A stretch of 43,540 nucleotides of DNA from a virus, in the IMG/VR virus record IMGVR_UViG_3300045733_000193, positions 1 to 43,540 of that record, one strand, 5' to 3'. Within the stretch, counting starts at the first letter, position 1. The number at the start of each line of letters is the position of its first letter. This document shows, piece after piece, positions 1 through 7,619 of this stretch. The notes beneath the pieces were generated by a model that was not told the DNA's origin, ran no database searches, and saw only the letters and a list, made by a program, of their open reading frames with translations. A program made the translations under genes and the position numbers.

Positions 1-127
1 GACCAAAACGACCCAAGTCCTCATCGCCATCATCGCAATCCTCGCGCTATTCGCGGGCGGACTCATGATCTACTCGGGCCATGAGAAGAAACTGTATTTG
101 ATCGACAAAGGCAAGGCCCAAGTCCTC
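1..127. repeat. Terminal direct repeat, left copy (circular closure)
   Basis: These 127 bases are identical to the last 127 bases of the window. The repeat lies inside one open reading frame that starts at 43412 and continues at position 2. An exact 127-base overlap is what a k-mer assembler gives when it closes a circular or circularly permuted molecule, so I read it as an assembly overlap and not as a physical end. Confidence 0.93.
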
Positions 128-712
128 GCCAAGGAATACGCAGACTACAAGGCCAGCGCGGAGCCGCAGATCGTCGCACTCACCACCGCCTCCGCGAAGG
201 CCAAGGCCGACAAGGAAGCCGCCCTCGCCGCCGCAGTTGTTGCAGAAAATGCAAAGGCTGCGATTCAATCCGCCCTCGATGCGGAGAAAGCAAAGACGCA
301 CGCCCTCCCGCCGGATGCCTTATCAGGCGCAATCAATACGCGCATTGGCGCGAACCAATCCTGGCCAACGGAGGGCGGTGTCTTTACCTTCACGCGCCCG
401 GGGACGGAAAGCGTCCTCAACCGCTTCCTCAATGGAGAGGCGAGCGAATCGAAGTATCAGGCGGAGGCGGTCGTTACCGTGAATCTCCGAGCCGCCATTG
501 ATGCGGCGGAGCGCGGGACGGCCTCCATTTCCGGACAGCTCGCCCTCACCGCGGGCGAACGCGACAAGGCGATTGCGGCATGGGGCGCGACGGGCGATGC
601 TCTCAAGCACATGGAGCGGGCTCAGTTCGGGCTCGGGCTCAAGCATTATGTCATCGGCGCGGGCGTCGGCGCGGCCGTCCTCGTCATCCTCCATGTGTTC
701 AAGGTCATCTGA
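1..712 (+). CDS. Two-TM coiled-coil membrane protein, downstream of endolysin (start at 43412)
   Basis: The gene wraps around the circle. Its ATG is at 43412 and overlaps the endolysin stop (ATGA), so the full protein is 237 aa. Residues about 6-25 form a hydrophobic segment (VLIAIIAILALFAGGL). An Ala/Lys/Glu-rich stretch that should form a coiled coil follows, then a globular region, then a second hydrophobic segment at the extreme C-terminus (VIGAGVGAAVLVILHVF). Position directly after the endolysin suggests a spanin or other lysis accessory. A classical i-spanin has only the N-terminal anchor and a u-spanin has a lipobox, so this shape matches neither. The reading frame is certain; function is inference. 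Confidence 0.85.
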   Translation, partial: TKTTQVLIAIIAILALFAGGLMIYSGHEKKLYLIDKGKAQVLAKEYADYKASAEPQIVALTTASAKAKADKEAALAAAVVAENAKAAIQSALDAEKAKTHALPPDALSGAINTRIGANQSWPTEGGVFTFTRPGTESVLNRFLNGEASESKYQAEAVVTVNLRAAIDAAERGTASISGQLALTAGERDKAIAAWGATGDALKHMERAQFGLGLKHYVIGAGVGAAVLVILHVFKVI

Positions 713-723
713 CGGAGTAGACC

Positions 724-1122
724 ATGCCAAATAAACCAGACAAGTCCTACGGCCCGAACATCCAACAGCTTGAATGCCTGATTCACGGAGGCGAAACCAT
801 AGCCGGGAAAGGCGGATGGAGTAACGGCATGGCGAAGCTAGCCCAAGTCCTCTACAACGATGCGGACATGGCCATCGACCGCGTTACCATGCCCGCTGGA
901 ACTATTTTTAAGGACCACGCCCACTCCTTGACCGAAGTCCTCATTTGCGTATCGGGTCAACTGAGCGTCAGGACGACGGACGAACATCACCAGTTAAGGC
1001 GGGCCGATGTCTTGAAGATTTCGGCCGGGACCGTCCATTCGTGTGAGGCGGTCGAAGACGCGGCGGTGATCGGAATCCTCGTAGCCGCCGAATCCCTGAA
1101 GTCGCAAGGACCGGTGCTGTGA
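724..1122 (+). CDS. Cupin-domain protein
   Basis: 132 aa. The cupin signature 1 pattern, G-x5-H-x-H-x3-E-x6-G, is met exactly at G59, H65, H67, E71 and G78. H105 in the second motif (ISAGTVHSCE) supplies a likely fourth metal ligand. The protein is therefore probably a small single-domain metal-binding beta-barrel. Cupins range from dioxygenases and isomerases to sugar epimerases and plain binding proteins, so the substrate is unknown. It lies between the membrane protein ending at 712 and the XhlA-like gene, whose GTG overlaps its stop. A link to lysis or packaging is unproven; it may be a metabolic or wall-related accessory gene. Confidence 0.85.
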   Translation: MPNKPDKSYGPNIQQLECLIHGGETIAGKGGWSNGMAKLAQVLYNDADMAIDRVTMPAGTIFKDHAHSLTEVLICVSGQLSVRTTDEHHQLRRADVLKISAGTVHSCEAVEDAAVIGILVAAESLKSQGPVL

Positions 1123-1343
1123 GCGAAGACAACAATGGTGACGAGGGCAGCAATGGCAACTGGGATTCCTGCAAGATGTGGGTATTGAGGGAACTCAAGC
1201 GCATGAATAATATGTTGTCTAAAATGGACGATGACATCGGTGGTATCTCAATTCAGATGACTTCTCTTAAAGTCAAGATGGCCTTTATCGGAGCGATAGC
1301 CGGTCTCGTGGCCGGTGCGATCCTGAGGCTCGTTATCAAATAG
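1119..1343 (+). CDS. XhlA-like lysis-associated membrane protein
   Basis: 74 aa with a GTG start that overlaps the cupin stop (GTGA). The N-terminal half is hydrophilic with a short amphipathic helix (LKRMNNMLSKMDDDIGG). The C-terminus is one hydrophobic segment (KMAFIGAIAGLVAGAILRLVI). This layout, a short coiled coil followed by a single C-terminal membrane anchor, is that of the XhlA/haemolysin family, which helps phage holins and endolysins in PBSX-like systems. Family membership is by layout and length only. Other single-anchor phage proteins remain possible. Confidence 0.6.
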   Translation: MSEDNNGDEGSNGNWDSCKMWVLRELKRMNNMLSKMDDDIGGISIQMTSLKVKMAFIGAIAGLVAGAILRLVIK

Positions 1344-1346
1344 CCC

Positions 1347-1574
1347 ATGCCGAATCCGAAGCCCGCCGCCCGCCCGAAGACGAAGGCGGAGCCCGTGCGC
1401 GTCGCGTTCACCGGCGTCATCAAGTCCATCCGCGTTGCCATCGACGCCGTCGGCGACAAGGCCGGGACGCTCACCGTTTCGTTCCGGCCCGAAGGATCAA
1501 CCGTCGCGGACATGGACGCGCTCCAGGTCCCCGACAAGGAAGTCTTCGTTGTAATAGCAGAGAAATCGGAATGA
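1347..1574 (+). CDS. Hypothetical small protein before the terminase
   Basis: 75 aa. The first 15 residues are Pro/Lys/Ala-rich and basic. The rest alternates polar and hydrophobic residues and looks like a small beta-rich domain. It starts 4 bases after the XhlA-like stop, and its TGA overlaps the ATG of the small terminase, so it belongs to the same transcript. No family recognised. Confidence 0.7.
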   Translation: MPNPKPAARPKTKAEPVRVAFTGVIKSIRVAIDAVGDKAGTLTVSFRPEGSTVADMDALQVPDKEVFVVIAEKSE

Positions 1575-1948
1575 TTCAGGAAAAGACTGGCCGCAAGAAT
1601 AAGCCCGGAGCTGGGCGTCCGCTTATGGCACGCCTCGATTTGGAAGAGATGGGCCGGCTCATCATGTGCAGTAACGCTTCCAACCGGGAATTAGCGTTGA
1701 TTTTCGGCGTCGACGACAAGACGATCGCAAATAATTATTCCGCGTTTATCGCCAAAAAGAGAGCCGAGAGACGACTCGGGTTGAAGTCAGAGCAAACCAA
1801 GCGAGCGCTCCGGGGCGACACAACCCTGCTCATTTGGCTCGGGAAGAATGAGTTGGAGCAGACAGACAAGCAGGCCGTGGCTCATTCCGGAGAGGTAAGC
1901 ACCGTCCTCCGCTTCGACTATGGAAACGGCAACGGAGACGGGAAATGA
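1571..1948 (+). CDS. terS: Terminase small subunit (putative)
   Basis: 125 aa, directly upstream of the large terminase, with an ATGA overlap at both ends. Residues about 25-65 contain a helix-turn-helix (SNRELALIFGVDDKTIANNY), as expected for the DNA-recognition domain of a small terminase. The middle is basic (KKRAERRLGLKSEQTKRALRG). The C-terminus holds a short beta-like segment followed by Gly/Asn repeats. Role: binds the packaging site on concatemeric DNA and recruits the large subunit. The call rests on the HTH, size and position. Confidence 0.8.
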   Translation: MIQEKTGRKNKPGAGRPLMARLDLEEMGRLIMCSNASNRELALIFGVDDKTIANNYSAFIAKKRAERRLGLKSEQTKRALRGDTTLLIWLGKNELEQTDKQAVAHSGEVSTVLRFDYGNGNGDGK

Positions 1949-3162
1949 GGGTTGTCGGATTCACCCCCCGCCCCGACCAGGCCGTCGTCCTGCGTCACCC
2001 GGCCCGCTTTAAGGCGATGGATTGCGGGCGGCGCTGGGGGAAGACGCTCACTGAATCAAACTGGCTCGACGAAGGGGCCATAAACAACGGCGGCGAGAAT
2101 TGGTGGATATCTCCGATCTTCGCTCAGGCCAAGGCGGTCTTTCGCCGGAAGACGGCGGCCGCCAAAAAGGGCGGAGCCGATGCGGCCTTTAAAGACGTGT
2201 CTCAGTCCGAATTGAGAATCGAATACAAGACGGGCGGGGTTGAGCATTTTAAGTCTGCCGATAATCCCGAGACCCTGCGCGGCGAAGGACTGAAGCGCGT
2301 CGTCGTCGACGAAGCGGCCCGATGCAAGCGCGAAGTCTGGGAAGAGGTCATTCGCCCGTCCGTCTCAGATACTCACGGTTCGGTTCTTTTCGGGTCGACG
2401 CCGAAGGGAAAGAATTGGTTCTATGAAATTTATACGCGGGGACAAGACCCGCTTCAACCTGAGTTTAAGTCATGGAAATTTCCGACTTCCGATAATCCCA
2501 TGATATCGGCCGAAGACATCGAACACGCCCGGGAGTCCCTTCCGCTCGACGTGTTCAATCAAGAATACCTTGCCGAATTTCTAGACAACCAAGCGGGTGT
2601 CTTCCGCAACATCGCGGCCTGTTCAACGTCGGCCCCCGCCGATCCCATCAAGGGCGGCGTGTATGTCGGCGGGCTGGACCTGGCCCGACTCACGGACTTT
2701 ACCGTCCTGACGATCCTCGACGCGAAGGGCCGCCAGGTTTTTATTGACCGCTTTAATCTTCTCGATTGGTCGATCCAAAAGCGGCGGATCATCGACGTGG
2801 TGACGCGCTATAACGCGGCGCTCCTTCTCGATTCAACGGGCATAGGCGATCCAATCTTCGAGGACTTGCGCGATTCCGGGCTGAATGTTGAGGGCTATAA
2901 ATTTACATCCGAATCAAAGGGAAAGCTTATCGAAGCCCTCATGATCGCGTTCGAGAAAGGCGAGATCGGAATAACTACAGACCAGACCCAGCGGAATGAA
3001 TTGGACATCTACGAGTACACCATGAACCGGAGCGGGTCCGTCAGCTATAACGCCCCGGACGGATATCACGATGACTGCGTTGTCGCGCTGGCTTTGGCAT
3101 GGTGGCAATTCAATCATCGGGCGTCGGCCTTCATCGGGTTTTCCAAGAAGCCGGTTTACTGA
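1945..3162 (+). CDS. terL: Terminase large subunit
   Basis: 405 aa. The ATPase domain has a Walker A (GRRWGKT, residues 28-34) and a Walker B (RVVVDEA, residues 118-124, acidic pair D122/E123), followed by the coupling motif FGSTPKG. The C-terminal RNase H-like nuclease has its acidic residues in GGLDLARLTDF, LLDSTGIGD and DGYHDDCVVAL. It packages DNA into the procapsid through the portal and cuts the concatemer. Length and motif order are typical of the family. ATGA overlap with terS; the portal starts 8 bases downstream. Confidence 0.96.
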   Translation: MRVVGFTPRPDQAVVLRHPARFKAMDCGRRWGKTLTESNWLDEGAINNGGENWWISPIFAQAKAVFRRKTAAAKKGGADAAFKDVSQSELRIEYKTGGVEHFKSADNPETLRGEGLKRVVVDEAARCKREVWEEVIRPSVSDTHGSVLFGSTPKGKNWFYEIYTRGQDPLQPEFKSWKFPTSDNPMISAEDIEHARESLPLDVFNQEYLAEFLDNQAGVFRNIAACSTSAPADPIKGGVYVGGLDLARLTDFTVLTILDAKGRQVFIDRFNLLDWSIQKRRIIDVVTRYNAALLLDSTGIGDPIFEDLRDSGLNVEGYKFTSESKGKLIEALMIAFEKGEIGITTDQTQRNELDIYEYTMNRSGSVSYNAPDGYHDDCVVALALAWWQFNHRASAFIGFSKKPVY

Positions 3163-3170
3163 GGCAATAG

Positions 3171-4658
3171 ATGAGAATACAAACGCGACGCCAACAGATT
3201 CAGGAATTGCAGGCTGCGAATACGAAGCTCGTCAAGGCGCAAGAGCTCATCGTCGAACAGGTCGACAACATCCTCACCGTTCAGGCCGAAGAGAAAAAGA
3301 ATTACACGGGCAACCGTTATAAGACGGCGGGCGTTGCCGTCATCGAGCTGGCTCGCAAGTACACGGGACTCTCCGACTGGGGCGTCCTCCAGGTCGGCAA
3401 CATCATCGACCTCCGCGCCGCCTATATCGTCGGACAGGGCATCAAGGTCAGCAAGGTCCTCCCTAAGGACGCGGACGATTCCGAGAAAGCGGGCGCCGAT
3501 GCGGCCTATGCCTTCGCGGATCGGTTCATCAAGTTCAACAGTTTGGATCATGAGCTCCCTCAGTCTCTGGCGCGTGAAGCCGAGATCGAAGGTAAGACGC
3601 TTCTCAAGATATTCCCGGTCCCATCCAAGGACACCGCGGCAATCGAGGGCACGGACATCGGCTTGCGGTGGATATCCTGGACGTCGCACGGCTACACGGT
3701 CACGACCGACACGAAGGATTATCTGAAAATCGAGAGCATCGAATGGGGCGGAGGCGAGAAGCTGCTCCCCGCCGACTGCGTCTTCAAGCGGTTCGCCGGG
3801 CGCCTGGATATGCTCAACGATTCCATGCCGCGCACCGCGAAGTGCCTGACGCAGATCGAGGATCTGGACATGGCGCTCTGGGACTGGCGGAAGATCAACA
3901 GCCTCTACGCGGGCCCGAAGCTTCATGTCGAATGTGCGACGGCGGCCCAGGCCAAGGAAATGCAGGAGGGCATGGACGGGCTGAATTACAAGATCGGGCT
4001 CGGCATCGCCCATACCGGGGTCATGGGATACCTCCAGCCGTCGGCGGAAGGGCAACGGGCCATCGAGTCGGAGATCCTGACGAAGATGAAGCTCATCAGC
4101 GGGACGACGGGCGTACCCATCAATGCGCTGGGAGCGCCGGAGCTCACCACGAAACTCGGCGCCGACTCTCAGGCCCAGCTCGACCTCATCGCCATGTCGA
4201 CGGTTGAGGAAAGAGAAGTCTGGCGGGGCGGGTATCAGGAAGTCATCGAAAAGGCCATGCGACTGTGGAATGCCGAGACGAAGAAGACGCCGCTCCGGCC
4301 CGAGCTTATCAGGGTCGATATCGTCGTCGTAACGGCGGAGCAATGGAAGCGGATCATTGACACGTGGCTCCCGCTCAAGAATAGCGGGGAGATTACGCGG
4401 AAGACGCTTCTGTCTCAGGTTCCCGGGCTCGATGCGGAAGCGGAGCTCGAGGCGCTCGAGAACGAGGACGCGGCGAGCATGGATAAGTTCGCGGGCCAGG
4501 CGGACGCGGGAGCGGACCCGAACGCCGACCCCAACGCGGACCCTAATGCGCCGGCCGACCCGAACGCGCCCAACCCTCCGGGGAAGATAGGCGGGCTCAA
4601 CGGGCAGACGCTCCGGTACAAGTCTAATCCCGGAAACATTACGAAGAAAGGGAGCTGA
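3171..4658 (+). CDS. Portal protein
   Basis: 495 aa, directly after the large terminase. The N-terminal helical part (NYTGNRYKTAGVAVIELARKYTGLSDWGVLQVGNIIDLRAAYIVGQG is split here: key parts are GVLQVGNIIDLRA and YIVGQGIK) and the stem/crown region with VPINALGAPELTTKLGADS resemble SPP1 gp6/phi29-type portals. Twelve copies form the ring for DNA entry and tail attachment. The C-terminal tail carries four DPNA units in a Pro/Ala/Asp-rich, disordered stretch around 4516-4573. Start chosen at ATG 3171, behind a CTGAGG ribosome site 8 bases after the terminase stop. Confidence 0.9.
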   Translation: MRIQTRRQQIQELQAANTKLVKAQELIVEQVDNILTVQAEEKKNYTGNRYKTAGVAVIELARKYTGLSDWGVLQVGNIIDLRAAYIVGQGIKVSKVLPKDADDSEKAGADAAYAFADRFIKFNSLDHELPQSLAREAEIEGKTLLKIFPVPSKDTAAIEGTDIGLRWISWTSHGYTVTTDTKDYLKIESIEWGGGEKLLPADCVFKRFAGRLDMLNDSMPRTAKCLTQIEDLDMALWDWRKINSLYAGPKLHVECATAAQAKEMQEGMDGLNYKIGLGIAHTGVMGYLQPSAEGQRAIESEILTKMKLISGTTGVPINALGAPELTTKLGADSQAQLDLIAMSTVEEREVWRGGYQEVIEKAMRLWNAETKKTPLRPELIRVDIVVVTAEQWKRIIDTWLPLKNSGEITRKTLLSQVPGLDAEAELEALENEDAASMDKFAGQADAGADPNADPNADPNAPADPNAPNPPGKIGGLNGQTLRYKSNPGNITKKGS

Positions 4659-4659
4659 C

Positions 4660-4986
4660 ATGGCAATTCTAACCACGCGGAATCTGAAATCACCGGCGAA
4701 GGTCGAGTCTCAAAAGCTCAGCCACATTACGACCGCGATCATCCCGAACGCCGCGCCGCAGCCGGAGCCGGTGGCGTCGGACCCGTCGCGCATGATCACC
4801 ACGCACGATGATCCGGTCAAGGTCGCCGACAGTATGTTTGAGGCGCTCGGGTTCAAACGAGCCGACAGGGTCGACGTGAAGGTGGATGAGCCGATCGACG
4901 TGGCCCCGCCCGTCGCCCCCGCGCCAAAGGCCGCGGCCAAGCCTACGAAGCCCAGGAAGCCGCGCAAGGTCAAGACGGCCAAGTAG
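4660..4986 (+). CDS. Hypothetical protein with basic Pro/Lys-rich tail
   Basis: 108 aa between the portal and the protease/scaffold, starting 1 base after the portal stop with a GGGAGCTG ribosome site. The first 75 residues are mixed. The last 35 are Ala/Pro then Lys/Pro/Arg-rich (KPTKPRKPRKVKTAK), likely disordered and able to bind DNA or an acidic surface. Position suggests a head-assembly accessory. No family recognised. Confidence 0.7.
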   Translation: MAILTTRNLKSPAKVESQKLSHITTAIIPNAAPQPEPVASDPSRMITTHDDPVKVADSMFEALGFKRADRVDVKVDEPIDVAPPVAPAPKAAAKPTKPRKPRKVKTAK

Positions 4987-4995
4987 GAGACTTCG

Positions 4996-6144
4996 ATGAA
5001 ATTCCGTATCGCGGGCGAACAGATCCAGGAAATGGCATCGGATGAAATTCTGGATCACGTCAGCGCGTCCGCCTATAAGCGCATCAAGGCCACAGACGCC
5101 AAGCCCATGTTCCGTGCCTACTGCATCGGGCACGAAGGCGAGTCTACGGGCAAGGTCGTCGGCATGGGCCGCGTCGTGAAGCATTGGGCCCGCTCCGCCA
5201 TCGAGGGCATCAACTCCAAGCTCGCCATCGGGACGAAGTTCTTCCACCTGCACGGCCAGGAGACGAATGACCACGACGGCCGGAAGCCCATTGCCGAAGT
5301 CGCGGGGAAGGCGCTCTCGGATATCGCGGGCAAGCTGTCTTCGATAGCCATCGCCTACATCTACCCCGCCTACCACGATATCCCGCTCGACGTGGCGTCA
5401 ATCGAGGCGGATATCAATATGCCCGAAACAGTCAACCCCAACGCGCGGGCGGTGGATGTTGACGTCGAGGAAATAACGGGGATCGCCCTTGGCAATTCCC
5501 AGATCGTCAAGCCGGGGTTCGCCGGGGCGACGCTCCTTGCCTCAATGCAAGAGTTCGCCGAAGCGGGCCACGAGAAACCCCCCAAGGAGGGAGATAAGCC
5601 GATGACCAAAGACGAAGTCCGTCAAGCCATTCGAGACCTCAAACTCAACCTCTCGGACGTTTTCAGCCCGAGGGAGATCGCCGATGACGTCAGCGTCCAG
5701 GACGTCATCCGAGACAAGCGTCGGAACGAGGAAGGATTCGAGGGGCGCCAGTCCGCGAAGCTCGAAGCAGAGAAAGCGAAGCTCGAGCAGGACAAGAAAG
5801 ACCTGCAGGCCAAGCTCGACCTGGCGAACAGGTCCACCCTCAAGACCCGGGCTACCGAATCGCTCAAGCCCGCCATCGAGAAGCGCAAGTTGGATGAGAA
5901 GCAGTCCGCTTTCATCCAGAAGAACGCGGCCAAGTTCAGCCCGACGAGCGAGGAATTGCTCCCGGGCGAGCTCGATAAGTTCCTCGACGCGCAGCTCGAC
6001 GATCTCAAGACCTTCAATGAGATTTACGGGATCAAGGGGAGCGGGGCCGCCGCGGCCGCTGGGGTCGGAGCCGGGAAAGCGGATAACACGTCCGTCGAAG
6101 ATTTGCTCACGCCCGACGCACTCAAGGACGAAGTCAAAAAATAA
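4996..6144 (+). CDS. Prohead protease fused to scaffold (putative)
   Basis: 382 aa. Residues 1-195 look like a compact domain, with FFHLHGQETND and EITGIALGNSQIVKPGF, the latter resembling the conserved core of phage capsid-maturation proteases and Mu gpI-like proteins. Residues 203-330 are highly charged and helical (KLEAEKAKLEQDKKDLQAKL), typical of scaffolding proteins. An Ala/Gly linker and a short C-terminal helix follow; such a helix often binds the capsid protein. The expected role is to template the procapsid and then degrade the scaffold. Catalytic residues cannot be assigned with certainty. Ribosome site TAGGAGA precedes ATG 4996. Confidence 0.75.
   Translation: MKFRIAGEQIQEMASDEILDHVSASAYKRIKATDAKPMFRAYCIGHEGESTGKVVGMGRVVKHWARSAIEGINSKLAIGTKFFHLHGQETNDHDGRKPIAEVAGKALSDIAGKLSSIAIAYIYPAYHDIPLDVASIEADINMPETVNPNARAVDVDVEEITGIALGNSQIVKPGFAGATLLASMQEFAEAGHEKPPKEGDKPMTKDEVRQAIRDLKLNLSDVFSPREIADDVSVQDVIRDKRRNEEGFEGRQSAKLEAEKAKLEQDKKDLQAKLDLANRSTLKTRATESLKPAIEKRKLDEKQSAFIQKNAAKFSPTSEELLPGELDKFLDAQLDDLKTFNEIYGIKGSGAAAAAGVGAGKADNTSVEDLLTPDALKDEVKK
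5602..6144 (+). CDS. Nested scaffold protein from internal in-frame start
   Basis: An in-frame ATG at 5602 (Met203 of the 382-aa protein) follows a strong Shine-Dalgarno sequence, AAGGAGGG at 5584-5591, about 11 bases upstream of the ATG. Translation from here gives a 180-aa scaffold alone, with the coiled coil and C-terminal helix. The same arrangement is known in lambda (C/Nu3) and related phages, where free scaffold is made in excess of protease-scaffold. What is seen is the SD and the domain boundary. That the start is used is inference. Confidence 0.65.
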   Translation: MTKDEVRQAIRDLKLNLSDVFSPREIADDVSVQDVIRDKRRNEEGFEGRQSAKLEAEKAKLEQDKKDLQAKLDLANRSTLKTRATESLKPAIEKRKLDEKQSAFIQKNAAKFSPTSEELLPGELDKFLDAQLDDLKTFNEIYGIKGSGAAAAAGVGAGKADNTSVEDLLTPDALKDEVKK

Positions 6145-6159
6145 CACAGGAGAAAACAC

Positions 6160-6531
6160 ATGGCCGAAACTGGCTTAATGCTTCGAGTCGACGGTGCGCG
6201 GCAGGAGTCGTTCATCGTCACCGCCATCTCGCCCGGCGTAACCGCCGGACAGGCCGACTACATCCACGACACCGTCGGCGTCTACGCCACGGCCGCAGAC
6301 ACGGGTGAGGAAGTCGCATTCATCTACCGCGCCTGCAAGATCCGCGTCCCCAAGCGCACCGGGTCCACTAACGGAATCCTGGAAGCCGGCGACAAGGTCT
6401 ATTTTGACCACGCCGCCGCGGACTTCAGCAACGATTCCTCCGGCAACGTCCTCTGCGGCATCTGCCTGGAAGCCGCCGGCGCCGCCGACACCACGATCCT
6501 GATCGACCTCTTTGGGTTCGTCGGGATCTAA
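6160..6531 (+). CDS. Capsid decoration protein (DUF2190-like)
   Basis: 123 aa with an AGGAG ribosome site before ATG 6160. Rich in beta-strand and small residues; contains VYFDHAAADFS and LVxxxxxAAGAADTTILIDLFG-like segments typical of DUF2190-type head proteins that sit between protease/scaffold and capsid genes. The expected role is to stabilise the capsid from outside. Position directly before the major capsid protein supports this. Assignment is by pattern, not by alignment. Confidence 0.7.
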   Translation: MAETGLMLRVDGARQESFIVTAISPGVTAGQADYIHDTVGVYATAADTGEEVAFIYRACKIRVPKRTGSTNGILEAGDKVYFDHAAADFSNDSSGNVLCGICLEAAGAADTTILIDLFGFVGI

Positions 6532-6541
6532 CGGAGACAAC

Positions 6542-7546
6542 ATGAGCATACTCATCAAAGACTGGCAGAAGTTCAACTTCAAGGACCCCTCCCACCTCAA
6601 CCAGCTCGCCAAGAACCTCGGCAAGTTCCTCTCCGGACCTTCGACCGAGGAATACCGGAGCGCAGTCGCCAAGGTCCAGGAGTTCGCAACTCCCGGGGAC
6701 TTCCCGACTTCCGTCCTGGACATCCTGGCGAAGTTCCACCAGACCACGCCCTATGACATGGGCTGGCAGCAGATCTACAAGGTCCTCGACCTCACCGGCT
6801 CGAAGCGCAACGGCTTCGACATCTCCGACGTGACGAGCGGCCTGACCTTCGACAAGATCCCGGTCGGCGGGAAGCTCGAAGTCAAGAAGATGTGGGGCGA
6901 CCGGGCGCACGTCTACTTCGACAACTACGGCGGGGCGCTCGGCTGGCACCAGAACCTCATCGACGACGAAGAGTACTGGACCCTCGAAGACACGGCCATC
7001 GAGTTCCGCAACGCGGCCTATTACAAACAGGCCTCCGTCTTCTACGCCCTGATCGAAGCCGTGGGCGCGACCGGCGCCGTCGACTGGGCCGCTCATGCCG
7101 ATGCCGTGACCTCCGGGACGGCTGGCTATCATGCCGGGCGCGACATCGCCACCATGAACGCCGCCGCCCAGCAGATCCTCCTGGCCGTCGGCTCCAAGGG
7201 CTACAACGCGACGCCCCAGAACGCGCAGTTCATCGTTCTGACCCCGCTCCAGCTCCAGCAGCGCGTCAAAAACGCATTGGGCATCCAGCTCCAGTCGTTC
7301 GCGGGCAGCCTCAACCAGGCCAACTTCAACTTCAAGATGATCGTGGCGGCACCGGGGATGCTGGCGGACCTGACTCACGCCTGGGTCATCCTTCCCGGCA
7401 ACAAGATCATGGCCGGCATCCGGCAGGACCTCAAGTACTACTCGTCCTACGACATGCTGTCCAACTCGGCGGCGCAGGCCGGGTGGATGCGCTACGGCGG
7501 CGCGATCGGTGACACCGACCAGATCGCCCGCATCGCCTTAGCCTGA
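6542..7546 (+). CDS. Major capsid protein
   Basis: 334 aa. Start taken at ATG 6542 behind CGGAGACA. An upstream in-frame ATG at 6512 would overlap the decoration gene and lacks a ribosome site. The protein has an N-terminal helical arm followed by a long mixed fold (KIPVGGKLEVKKMWGDRA, FIVLTPLQLQQRVKNAL, AGIRQDLKYYSSYDM), and ends in a beta-rich region as in HK97-fold capsids. Length, codon bias (strong GC3) and position after the scaffold and decoration genes all fit the shell protein. A strong hairpin follows, consistent with a highly expressed transcript unit ending here. Confidence 0.88.
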   Translation: MSILIKDWQKFNFKDPSHLNQLAKNLGKFLSGPSTEEYRSAVAKVQEFATPGDFPTSVLDILAKFHQTTPYDMGWQQIYKVLDLTGSKRNGFDISDVTSGLTFDKIPVGGKLEVKKMWGDRAHVYFDNYGGALGWHQNLIDDEEYWTLEDTAIEFRNAAYYKQASVFYALIEAVGATGAVDWAAHADAVTSGTAGYHAGRDIATMNAAAQQILLAVGSKGYNATPQNAQFIVLTPLQLQQRVKNALGIQLQSFAGSLNQANFNFKMIVAAPGMLADLTHAWVILPGNKIMAGIRQDLKYYSSYDMLSNSAAQAGWMRYGGAIGDTDQIARIALA

Positions 7547-7576
7547 GTCTGAGGGGTACGAGACAAACGGAAAACC

Positions 7577-7602
7577 GGGGGAGGGTCGAAAGGCCCTCCC
7601 CC
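7577..7602 (+). terminator. GC-rich hairpin after the capsid gene
   Basis: A perfect 9-bp stem (GGGGGAGGG at 7577-7585 and its complement at 7594-7602) with an 8-base loop sits in the 73-base gap after the major capsid gene. There is no real T-tract (CTTCACC follows), so it may be a partial terminator or an mRNA-stabilising hairpin that raises capsid expression over the glycosyltransferase genes downstream. Confidence 0.7.
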
Positions 7603-7619
7603 TTCACCACAAGAGAACG

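Noticed and set aside
1-127. Physical direct terminal repeat of the virion DNA
   Set aside because: The repeat is short, lies inside a gene, and its length (127) matches a common assembler k-mer. No packaging signals are seen at its edges.
3156-4676. 506-codon open frame on the minus strand opposite the portal gene
   Set aside because: It mirrors the portal frame, with Arg/Leu/Asp-rich low-information sequence from GC3 bias, and has no ribosome site or family features. The same holds for long antisense frames at 6425-7378, 8172-9086 and 10450-11598.
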